From assembly GCA_023079485.1 (NCBI GenBank), contig CM041115.1:43641805-43705804 (forward strand): a stretch of DNA of 64,000 nucleotides, read 5' to 3'. Of this stretch, positions 12,359 through 24,300 are shown piece after piece. The position numbers and the translations under genes are program-made. Positions within the stretch are counted from its first letter, which is position 1; the number at the start of each line of letters is the position of its first letter. The stretch comes from Archilochus colubris. Its lineage: Eukaryota > Chordata > Aves > Apodiformes > Trochilidae. The notes under the pieces are model-generated. The model saw nothing but the letters and a program-made list of their open reading frames with translations, was not told the DNA's origin and made no database searches.

Positions 12359-15300
12359 CTAGGAAAATACACAAAGTAAAGAACATATAGTTTTAAATCC
12401 TTTCTATAGGGTTTCATGTAACAAAAAATCAAGCATGTTTCTTGCTTGTTATATTTTGAATGCTTTTCTCCAGTTATACATATTACCAATTTATTTGGCC
12501 ACACATAATCATTTTGAGACAGATTCTGTGATACCTATGAATAAAAAAAATACATTTCCCTCAAAGGACTGGATATTGCCAGACCCACAGCTGCATTCCG
12601 TTGCTTCACAAGAAGACCAGCACAGTTTTCCTCTGCAGTATACCTGTTATTGGGATAATCTGGGAGTTTCATCTTCTTACTTTCTTACCACATATTTACC
12701 CTGTCAAGTGCCACTAGCAACAAAATGTCAGTCTACAGTTTTTCTTGTCTGTTTTGGAGTAAAATTAGAATGTCATGGTACCCACTAACCTTAAAAAGCT
12801 GCTTTGTCACCTATGATTTTCCATACCTCTCGGGTTTCCAAAATACTTTTTTAGACCTCTGTCCCTGGAGGAATGGCTATTGTCAAAACAGCCCCTGTGT
12901 GAATGTGTCCCGGGGCTCCTGAGGCACTGCAAGCTCAGAACGAAGAAATAGTTACCAGAAAATATCATGCCAGAGTAAGGAAGAGTATGTGCTGAGAAGT
13001 AGCCTCTGAATTTGTAAGCCATAGACACTAGTAGCCCTGTTCATTCTGCAAAAACTGATAAGCCCAGGAGAACAAGGAGCTGCTGAACCTGACCGTGGCA
13101 GGTCATATAACCCACATCACATCCAGGAAGGCAGCAGCTGCTCTAGGTGGACAAAAAGTGTATATATACAGGGACACAGTGTACATATACATTTCAGGGA
13201 CACCTGAAACAAGGGATGCCATGTGTGAATGTGTACACCTGCCTGGAAACCCTCTGAATGTGGGTACAAACCCACAGTTCCAGGTTTGTACAATAAGAGA
13301 AGGAGCAACTGAGAAGCTGTGTGAGTAGTTATCTGCTGGTAACAGTAAAAGCTTTATTAATAAATGTTTAAGAATTGTGTTTCCTCCAACTAGGCCTCTT
13401 GTCAGGGAGTGGGGAATCTATAATGTAGTTTGGGGAAGACTGAGATGGTAAGTGGGCACACCATAATCAAATTATTTCATCTTCCCTCTTGGGTGACCTG
13501 TTTGAACTTCTCATCATACACAAAGAACAGTTCTACAAATCTGACTAGTCTGGCATATTATCACTGTGCACTATGGACTCTTAAAATGAAACTGTATGCT
13601 TGGGGAAAAGCAGGAGGATATTAAATGGTCCCAGCTGTGCTGCAGATTACAGCATTGGCAATAATCACCTTTCCATCGAAGGAGGAATGTGTCCTTTCAG
13701 CCCATACATCAACAGAGGATGGAGAGAAAATGTCCTGCAGTTATTGCAGAGCACATGAAAGAAACTTGGGGATACACTTCCTGCAGTAGCATAGCTGTAA
13801 GGAGACTCAGCTAAAACACTCTGTCCAGATCAAGCCAGTATATCAGCAGAATATCTGCAGCTTCAAAAATTGTTTTCAAAAATTACTTGTAAGTGGAAGA
13901 AAATTTGCCTTCAGAAATACCTCCTAGGGATTCAAAATTGTAATAAGGAAATACAAATGGAATAAGAGAATCTAGTAAAATTGAAAAAGGAGGAAAGACA
14001 AGCCTGCAGAAGCAAGGAGAGGGATTAATGTGTACGATATAGAAATTCATCCTGGAGCAAGGGAGACTCAAATGGGATCTGGTAAATATGAACTCTGCGT
14101 CAGGTGACTGCAAAAGCAGATTGAGATGAAAAAATTAAAAATACCTGCTATAGCTGCATGGAATGATGAAAAATTAAATAGAGAATAATCACAGGAAGAT
14201 GATTTAGAGGAAGATTTGGGAAATGACGTGTGACTGGGAGAAGAAAGAGGAGCTGGGAGTAGGAACATATTCAAACACTGCTAGGCTGAGAGTTGCAGCA
14301 GGTCATTGAGGAGCAAGGTGCTTTGCAAGAAATAATGACACACATAAATTTCCACTGTGGACTGTTAAGAAAGCTGCTAAGACATCCAGGAGAACATGAT
14401 GGACTCGTGCCTGCTGAAGCCATCATGAGGACATCTCCTATGGCTGCAGCCATGCCTGAGAAGCCATCTGCAAGTCTGAAGGAAAAAAAACCCTGGTTTT
14501 CTGTTATAAACTGTCTGTTTCTTTGCCATTGCATCAAATGAAGAATTAAATTGCAGGTTAGGTTTCACATTTAGTGGCAAAAAATACACATTTACTCATG
14601 TCCCACAGGTGATTCACAATGCTCTTGGACTAGCTTATCTATGCTCACTTTAGAAAAATGCTAAAAATGTTGTCTCTGTACATTAAAGAAAAAAACATCG
14701 TATGAAATAGTATGTCAGTGATGGAAGTTACAGAAAAAGATGTGAGACAGTAGTATCCAAGTTTTAAAATAGTCCCAAAATTATTTAAAGTCAGTTTGAA
14801 TAAGGAACAAGGAGCATAACCTCAGGGTAAGTTCAACTGATGCACTGTGAATTAGGAAGCAGCTAAAAGATAAGGAGAGAAAATGAAGGCCAGCTGAAAT
14901 GGAACAATTCATCTTACACTGTCAAGATATGTTACACAAGTCAGTACAGGGCACAGTACAACCTACATCTTGCCTCAGGTAATGAGCATATGATTAAAAA
15001 TTGTGTGAGTTGGACAATAATGATAAGCAAACTGATAATACTGAGCTGCCACCTTCATTGCATCAAAGAAGCTATGGACCTTGGAATATCGTTAGAAATT
15101 AATTATATAGTGCTTTGGATTTTTTACTAAAACATCACTGACAACACCCCAGTGTTTTGGCTGCCCAGAGGTAAAGGGACACTTCATGCCATGTAATGTC
15201 ATGGCCAACTATAACGACTCAAGTAGAGGAAAAAGGGAGTCGGATGTTTGGGTTTTTTGCTTCCACCGTAGCTGTTGCAGAGACACTGGCTGGGCATTGA

Positions 15301-18300
15301 TCTTCTGGGAGGAGGTAGGTACCTTCAGATCTCAGTCCACTCAGGCAGGGGTATTACAACCAAAGTTCTGGGAAGATGCTGTCCAGTTATGATATCCTAA
15401 TAACCCTGCATCATCTGCCAAGGAACAATAGCTTGAAGAGGAACACGTAGATCTAGTGATAGAATTGTTCACCAGCAATCTTTTAAGTAGATGTGTAAAG
15501 TCAAGAAGGAATTTAGGAAGGAAAGAGAAAGGAAGGTTTGAAACAGAGGGGAAACTGAGTGTTACTGCTAATTAATCAGAACCTGGTAGGGTTAAGTATA
15601 TACAGGCATAGGTCTGAGAGTGGTGCTGAACCATGAATAGTAAATTATTATGGTTGAAGCCAAACAGAAAGAACACTGATCGGAGATACTACAGATACAT
15701 ATTAAAGGAGATGTGTATTTCTCTGATATCCAGTATATAATCACTAAACCCTGCACTTCTGGAAGAGTGAAAAAGAAATAGTAAACATTCAGACATAATC
15801 AATGAAAAGGGTAAAATGAGAACCTATACACAAATTAAAACCTATACATACCTGTAACAACACATAATGTTAACAACTGTTGTTGATAATTCCCCTCTCA
15901 CTGTTCCCCCTGCACTCCCTCCTCCTACAATCTGTTTAGCTGCCCATGTCCAAAGGATACAGGCTCAGCTCTGATCCTACATGGCTGCATAATTTTGGTC
16001 TAAGGAAACTGCTACTTTATGAGATAGCCTCCAAGAAAATAAGAGGGCCATGAAACAGCACCAGTCTAGTTGAGAACTCTGGGTGAAATCAAGTGATTAA
16101 CATCAACAGTGAATGCTAAATAAAAATCCTTTCAACATCACAGCCATAAGCTGGTTTGGTTTGGTTTGTTTTTTTTTCAGAAATGACTGAAATTAACACT
16201 TTCCTCTGTGTGGGCTACATCAAGGGACAAAATTTGTAAACGTAATCTCACTTGTGCTAAAAGAGACTGCATTGGCTAGTGGGAGAATTATATATAAAGG
16301 GGTGGGGAAAACAACCCAGCACTGTTGGGAGAACAGTGGGTCAATAGTTGGGAAAACCTTTCCTGTGGTGGAGCTACAAGGCAATACAATTATTACATAG
16401 CTCTTAATTCATCCTCTAGTGTGGTCGACTGGATTTGCACATATGATATTATTAATTGTTGTGAGCTTGCTTTATTACAGAGTTGAAGTAATGAGTTATG
16501 GTTAAATGTAAGTCTGCTCCCAGGTGAACCAATGGGTCTGGCCTCTGTGCTGCTGCTCCAGCTTGGTGATCCTGACTGTTTTCCTTCATCTCTGACCACC
16601 ATAATGCTGCAGTAAATATTGGTTGTGGTCTGTGTTACCTTCTTGACTTCATCCCCTATCAGAATAAGATTTTACTACAAACTACTATCAACTGCTACAG
16701 GATGTTATTCTTTTACTGTGATAATAACAACCTAATTAATGAAAGATGTTTTGATAAATACTGTGAACTGTATTTTCTTGATTACCGTACTAGGAATTTA
16801 TAACACTATATTCAGCTCTTCCTGATGGTATAACAGTAGGCTCCACAGATTCTCATGCTACTGATAATTCTACTGGCAGTCTTCCAATAAAAAAAGAAGA
16901 AAATGTCTGTCTTCAAGGCTTACTGTTAAAAGCTAGCAGGCTAAATATCTGCACCATATTTGTCATTCGCCATGAGAAGTACTTCTCCCTTACAGTCAAC
17001 TGCTTCCACAATTTTTCACCCTAAGTATGGGGGAGGCCTAATTTATCACACCAGAAATTATTTGCACACCAGTGCACTTATTCTATAAGGTTTATTATGA
17101 ATCTTACAATTCAAACTTAACTACGATTTTGCCTCTTGGCCTAGCTGGATGTGGTTCATGTGCAGGCTGCTGATTTTTCCTCACACAAATGAGTAACTTT
17201 TTTTTTTTTTTCCCTACTACTAGAATGTTTCAGCAGGAAACAAGAATGAGTAGATTACTCCCTGTCTTGTTATGTAATTAATGGGTTCTCAGAATTAATT
17301 TTTCCTATTAGTTATCTGTTTAGAAACCCAGAATGATGTATAGGTTCCTACAGGCAACTGTTACAGCTCTTCTTTCAAGCTGTACCCCAGAGCTTGCAGC
17401 CATCAATTCACTAATTCTTTCCCTTTGAAATAGCTCCACAGAAAGAGGTATACCTTTTTCTATAAAAAGAAGCATATGAAATACATTTTAGAAGAATCTA
17501 ATACAACTGTGGTGGTTTACACCCCACAAAGAGGGGACTAGAATTTTCTTTATATATTTCCTAGGCTTCATTGCTTTCTCCTTTTATGTAAAGCCAAGGA
17601 ATATTTGTGGCAACCAAGTAACTCAGCAGGAATTTAAACTGAAGGACCCACTTGGATTTTCAAGGCCTAGTGTGCTGGAGATTTGTTCATAAATTATTAA
17701 AAAAATTAATAGTACTCTAGTTCATACCTTTAAAAGACCATTTCAGAATTACTTCAAACAAGAAATTTCTTATAGTTTCAAATTACCAGGATTTCTTTCT
17801 GATTAAGGAGAAATGTTAGCAATGTCAGAAATAATACGCTGGCAATTTTAGGCTTTCAGTGTTTCACATTTACCATCTCAAGTTTCTGAAAGCTATCTAA
17901 TCCTAGGTAGCTTTGACTGTTCTCACTGAAATTGAAAAGGTTGTCTTTTCCATATAGTAAATCTACTGTACGACAGCCCTAAAAAAACTATCATTAGTTA
18001 CATTTCCTTAGTTTTGTGTTTTCTCATTCATGTTAGAATATCTGTCCAAGATATCTTACAGAACAAATAAAACAGTTTTGTCTAGAGAGAAGACAACAAA
18101 ATCAAGCTTTGGTCACAAAAATGTGTTAAGAAGCCACTTGGCTACCTGTATTTCTCTACACAGTGTATTAATCCTGATTTACAGTCATCTGCTGATCAGT
18201 CTGAAAGTACTTCTTAAAAAATAGTATGGGAAACATCACCAACTTCATGTTTTAATTGAAACTCAGATATTTTGCCTGTAGGTTGAAGGATGTTCTCATA

Positions 18301-21300
18301 TACGCAAGTCAAGTCAAAAGTATGGAAAAGTGCTTCTTTTTCTGAAGAAAATATTTAAATTCAGAAATAAGAGTGTAAACAACCACTCAATGAGTAACAG
18401 CAAGACACGTGTTTTTTTACACCCATGTTTGCATGCACATTCTCTCACACACAGGTTTTTATTTGTCTGATTATGATTATATACCTGTTTGAAGTCAGGA
18501 TCATCATGCTTACATGTTTCCACGCAGCGTCTTTGCACTGAATCTGGCTCTGTGCAGGATGCTTTTAACACCTGTGTTTACAAACACAGAGATTGGTTAT
18601 TTTGTCTTCATATTTTGTTCTTTTAATCCTCCAAATCATAGAATCATAGAATTGTCAGGGTTGGAAGGGATCTTTAAGATCACCTAGTTCCAACCCCCCT
18701 GCCACAGGCAGGGATACCTCCCACTAGAAAAGCATCTGTAATTTGGTGTTGCCTTGCCACGTGGAGGATCTCATGTTTTCCATAGTATTAATTCTTATGA
18801 AATGTCTTATTTTTCATAAAGTCCATTAATGTTTACACTCAAATTATCCAAGCTAAAGAAGTTGATAAGTTCTCAAAACACTTCTATGAATATATTCCTC
18901 TTTTATCATTTGCAATGCAAAATTAACTGGGTTGCAAAGACCAAAACAATGAAACTGTTTAATGCCTGAATTCAGTTTTCCATGGCAGCCAAGACTGAGC
19001 CATGTTGTAAATCATAACTTAATCACAGATATAGAGCCCTGTCATCTTCTATACCAGAATTCTGGTTGATATTAAGAAAATAATTTGAATTCTGATGGAA
19101 AAAGGAAGGTCTGTGATATTTCCAAGGTTTATAAATAATTGGGAGACACTAACTGGGAGACCATCTTACATGATTTTCAGATAAGAATTGCCTTTAGTGA
19201 TATCCTGAAACATAACCTGGTATAGCCTGGTACTTTAATATAGGATGCTTGAGAAGTGAAATCCATTAGGGCTCAACAATCAGTTCTTTCCTTGATGTGG
19301 TGGAAACAACTAATTTTTGAAAAGTAATCTCTGAACCTGAAAAATCCTTTAAAAATAGTTTATCTTTCAAGGTCAGAAATTAAAATCCCAGTGGGATAGT
19401 TGGCTATGAAAATGATTAATATATCTTGCAACATACACTCCTCCAGATAACTTCAGGAAATAGATTTTAGGGAAAGTCATCTGTGAATTAAAAACAAATG
19501 AAAACCATCAAAGACTTCATTTGAGGAAGAATTTGAAGATTTAACCTGTTGTACATGGCCAGCATTGGGTGAAGGGCCATTCTTTAACACAACATATCCT
19601 ATGTAAACAGAACTTCTTATATCTTTGCCTTCATTTAGAGGGTAAATGCTAGTATAAGATTTCTTTTCAGACAGACTTTAGTAAATACTGTAATCTTCTT
19701 ATAGGAAAAACAATCCTTGTCTGCCCTTTCTACCACAAACAAACCTGCATGAGACCGGAGAAAATGAGAATGTTCTCATCTCAACAGATGTTAAATGTCT
19801 GAAATAGGTGTAGCTGTATTTTCTTTTTTTCAGTCATTATCTTGTTATTCGGATTGCTTAGGAGAAAATAATTCTCCTCTTAAACTTATCTCTTTCCAAG
19901 GCAACATTCCTGCTTCTTCCTCTGCTTTTATTCCCTGCATGTTTTCTGGTTAAGAAACTTCTTTCTGCACAGAGATTGGTACCCAACATCCCCAGCTGCC
20001 TTACAGTGACAGTAGTCAGCTACCCAGCCCTATCATTTTTGCAATAACCTGCTTTAGATATTTCCCCAAAGAGAATAGAAGGAGATAGTCAGAAGCTGTT
20101 AAATATGGAAGATGTTATATAAGGAAGGTGGTACATAAAGGAAAATAAATTTGAAAGGGTCTGTGGGGAAATTTCACTATAATAAGAAAGAGCACTCATA
20201 AACTACAAAGGAAATAAACTGCTTACCTTCAGAGCGAGATGCTTCTTACCCTTGCACAGTAGGACAAATTCATTAAGCTTTGATCTCTGTGTGAGGCTGA
20301 CCAAATTTTTAGAATCTGTTTTATATAGAGGAGAGTATTGTTACAAAATATGTATCATTTTTTAAAATGAAGCATATCTGAAAGTACTTAGTAAAGACAT
20401 AACATTCAGGTTCACTTTATATTTGTTACCCTTCCTGTTGATCACTGTGGATAACATTCTCCTCTGTATTTAAAGTCTGTGGCTTTGTGAAGCTTTAAAT
20501 TTGCCATAGATATGCTTTATCTCTCTGTATTTATAGTTCATGTAGCATTCATTATAGATTAATATGTATGATCTGAACTAAAAAGGCACATACATTAGTA
20601 CATAATGCATAGATGTTTATATAATATACTTGACTATGTATACATACATCATTATGGAAAACATAGGATTTTTCCCCTTTTATTTTCTGAGTGCTCTCTG
20701 AATCAAAATCTTTCACTGTCATCATTGTGGGTGCATTGGATCTACTCCCTTTTGATATTTTTTTTGCTCTTTTTGATACTTCCACTCTCCGATGGTCTTT
20801 GGATGGTTACAGTTATCAAAACCTTTCCAAAGTCTAAGAGGCAATTTTACAAATTCATGCAAAGGAAATGCTTGGAAATTAACTAAATATAACACTCCTT
20901 GCTTGGGGTGTGCCTGAAATGCAAGGCACTGGCATGTGGGAGGGTAAAAATATTTTATAGTGTTACCTAGAAATACTCATTTGGCCATTTTTCAGTGTGC
21001 AGTCTTGGACCAGATGGACATTTGCTCTTATCTATTACAGCAGCTCTTTATGGTTTAAATTGGAACATATTTCTCTTCTACTAGCATACTGGAACTAATA
21101 TATCTTTGACTTTCCCAATCACTTCTTACTCTTAACAATATGAAAGTTGAAAAATGTCTCCCATCTTTCTTCATGTTTTGTTTTGGTTTCCATCTCCTCT
21201 TACAACAGGTCTTTGCTAGCCAAGACCCATACGCTAGCAACAGAGCACAGAAAATTTTCTTTAAAAAAAGATGGATTCTCTAGCTCGTGTACATTTTATT

Positions 21301-24300
21301 TCCTCATATACATTTATCTCCAATCCAAGCCATTACTCATAACTTGCTAAGGCAAATTTTGTGACTTAGAATATTTCTTTTTATGTAACACTGAAACCTT
21401 TAATTTTCACTGTTGCCCAGTGACTGGGCCTAAATGAAAATCTGGTATAAAATGTTACTTCTGATGTCAACTTTATGTATAAAATTCTACTATCTTATTT
21501 TTGTACTCCCAAACATCTCTTCAAAACCAGACACTAACAAAGAGAATGGCATCTTTTATTCCCACAGGAGTCTTACCAGTAGCTGCTGATTCATCCTTTG
21601 TGAAGACACCTAACCACGCAATGTCTAAAACAGAAGATATTTAACAAATGTGTGGATTTCAATTGTTACATTCGTCAAATTTGAAAACATTACAGACAAC
21701 CTAACAACCTGCTTTAAAACGTAAACTGAGAAAGAGTGTGTAATAGCAATAGGCATTAGATTTAATTTCCTGCAGGTCTCTCAATGACCCCAGAAGACTG
21801 TACAGTCTGATTGGTATCAGGTACCCCAAAGTCTGAGCTCTGAGACTAATAAACATATGGATTTATTAATTACCTTTTGCAAATGATAATGCACCTGAGA
21901 AAACAGAAGGCAGTAACGAAATGTAAAGGTGTGAACTGCTACCAAAGAGAAGCCTGAAAGTCTTTGGAAGCAGGTAGAAGGACCCTAGGGTGAAATGTAC
22001 AAGGTTGGAAAGTAACAGGTAGCACCAGCAAGGAGTTACTCATGTCAGCCTGAATTGCATAACCAGCCACTTGGGGAAGGCATCACCCAAATCAGGTCAA
22101 AGTCACAAACATTCAGGTTTGAATGATGTTGTCTTAACTAGAATGATGTTGTCTTAACTGTATCATCATGAGTGTATGTTTGTGGTGCTTGTGTTTACAT
22201 TAACAAGAATATCACATAGCATTTCCTCTTTTCTTTCTTCTTCTAGGAACATCCTTATCTTCTAAATCAGGATTGTCATGCTATGAATCTATTCACAAAC
22301 AACTGCTTCTGTTGCACACCTATACAGGTTTTGGTTCTGTTCATAAATTAACAATATTAATTGCATAAGTTACTTTTAAATTCTGGGAAGTTATCAAGTA
22401 AAAGACACTTCAAAAGTTACAAAGCAGACTTAAATACTTAACCCGTGCATTTGTCATTTGTCATTTGTCATTATTCACAATTCAATAGAATAAAAATAGC
22501 AAGCCTTTCTATGTCTTCATCTGAAGCATATACAATGGACTTCTTATTCCTGTAAAAGTTGGGTATTTTTAAGAAATAGAGTTTACATAAGTTGATAGCT
22601 ACCTCACAGATTTCAACTTTTTCCTATATTTTGCTTACAAGTATGGTTTTTTGGTTTTTTTACCCCTACTTTCAGATCTCTGGAAGATGTGTAAGTCTGT
22701 TATTTGCCTCTTTTCTACCAAAAAATACCCACTAACAACCACTTCTGTGATGTTTTTGATGACAATTAGAGAAGCCTCATTTGAAACAAAAAAAGAGCTT
22801 AATGAAAAATAAAACAATCCCACAAATTCTACCATCTTCCCTGTTTTTCTTGCAGCATTTTGCACCTGTCTGTGAGGATTATTTTTGCTTTCACTCTTTT
22901 ATCAGCCAAGCATCTAGATCTCCCATTAACTCAAATGGGAGTAAACAAAATAATCTTCTAGGTATGTACTTACTGTAAGATGGAATAAAAGGGGTTTCAT
23001 ATCACTATCAATATTTATAAAGATGCAATATAAAGTTACATCTACAGAAGTCATAGAATCATAGAATCACAGAACCATTTAGGCTGTAAAAGACCCTTAA
23101 GATTTACTGAAGGCTTACCTACCATTGCCAAATCCATCACTTGAACATGTCTTTTCAGTACCTCTCAGAATGGTGACTCAACTACTTCCCTGGGCAGGGA
23201 AAATGTCAAGTGCCAACACTTTACAAAACATCCAGTGAGTATTTTCTGATATGCAACCTTTACCTCCCCTGGGACAACCTGAGGCTCATCTAATACTTGC
23301 TGCTTGGGAGAAGAGACTGTTTCCCACCCTGCTACAACCTCCTGTCACATAGTTTTAAACAGTAATAGTGTCTCCCCTCAGCATCCTCTTTATCCTGGAA
23401 ACGATGACAGTTCCCTCAGCCACTCCTCACAGGATTTGTTCTCCAGACCCTTCACCATCTTCTTGACAAGCTCCATCCAGCACCTCAATGTCTTTCTTGT
23501 AGTCAGATGCCCAGAACTAAGCATGTTACACATTAAACAGTGATCTGTAGTACAGTTGGTGAGTTTTGGTTTAAAAAGCACACTACCTTCACAGGATTGT
23601 GAATCCTTGGTTGATATTTCATGATGGCCATATTCATCTATGTCAAAATGCACTGTTTTTGAATCTTCCGTCAGAATATAGCATTTCTGAGTTCTTCGCA
23701 GATTAAATGCAACTGAAAAATTAGTTGTAATTAATCTCAATAGCAGCAGAAAAATGGTAAAATTCCATTAAAAAAGCAATTGTATTTTTGCAACAATCTA
23801 TGTAGGTTTAAACTGTGAACAGTGCAGTCAACATTCAACAGAAATTATGCAGTGGCCTTAAGCAACAGTTTTGGGGGTGTGAGGGTGGTGTGAAAAAAGA
23901 AAGCAAAAATTTCTGTGCTTGGAAGGTTCTCCTCAGTAAAAAGAGAGGTATGAGATATATGTTAAACCTTTTGGACAGTTAACATGTGAAAAACCTTGGG
24001 ATTGAAATATGATTTCCATGAGTAGTCTTACAGTAGTGGTGGGGAGCCCTGTGGGGTGCCAGAGCCACAGCCAGGGCAAGGTTGTGCTCAAGAGCCTGCA
24101 CACAGAGTGAGACTTGAAAAACACAGAGTTAAGTTGCAAGTTTTCATTCCGAGGAAGAGAAGTCAAGTAGGGAAAGTATGCCTCCAGCATATTGTTTCCA
24201 GGCTGATTTCCTTTATTTCACAGACAAGTACATGCTTGTTTCCTGAGTCTGCACTTTGAAAACTGGATTTGTGTACAGACAAGAATTTGAGGTTAGAGTG

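Noticed and set aside
13883..14589. Several 68-88 codon frames in IL33 intron 6
   Set aside because: They overlap on both strands, have no recognisable content and lack an exon-like splice context.
12173..20315. Identity as IL-18 or IL-1beta instead of IL-33
   Set aside because: The same fold family, but the KIAA2026 neighbourhood, the LRSG motif and the FF(I/V)(M/L)H terminal segment fit IL-33 better.
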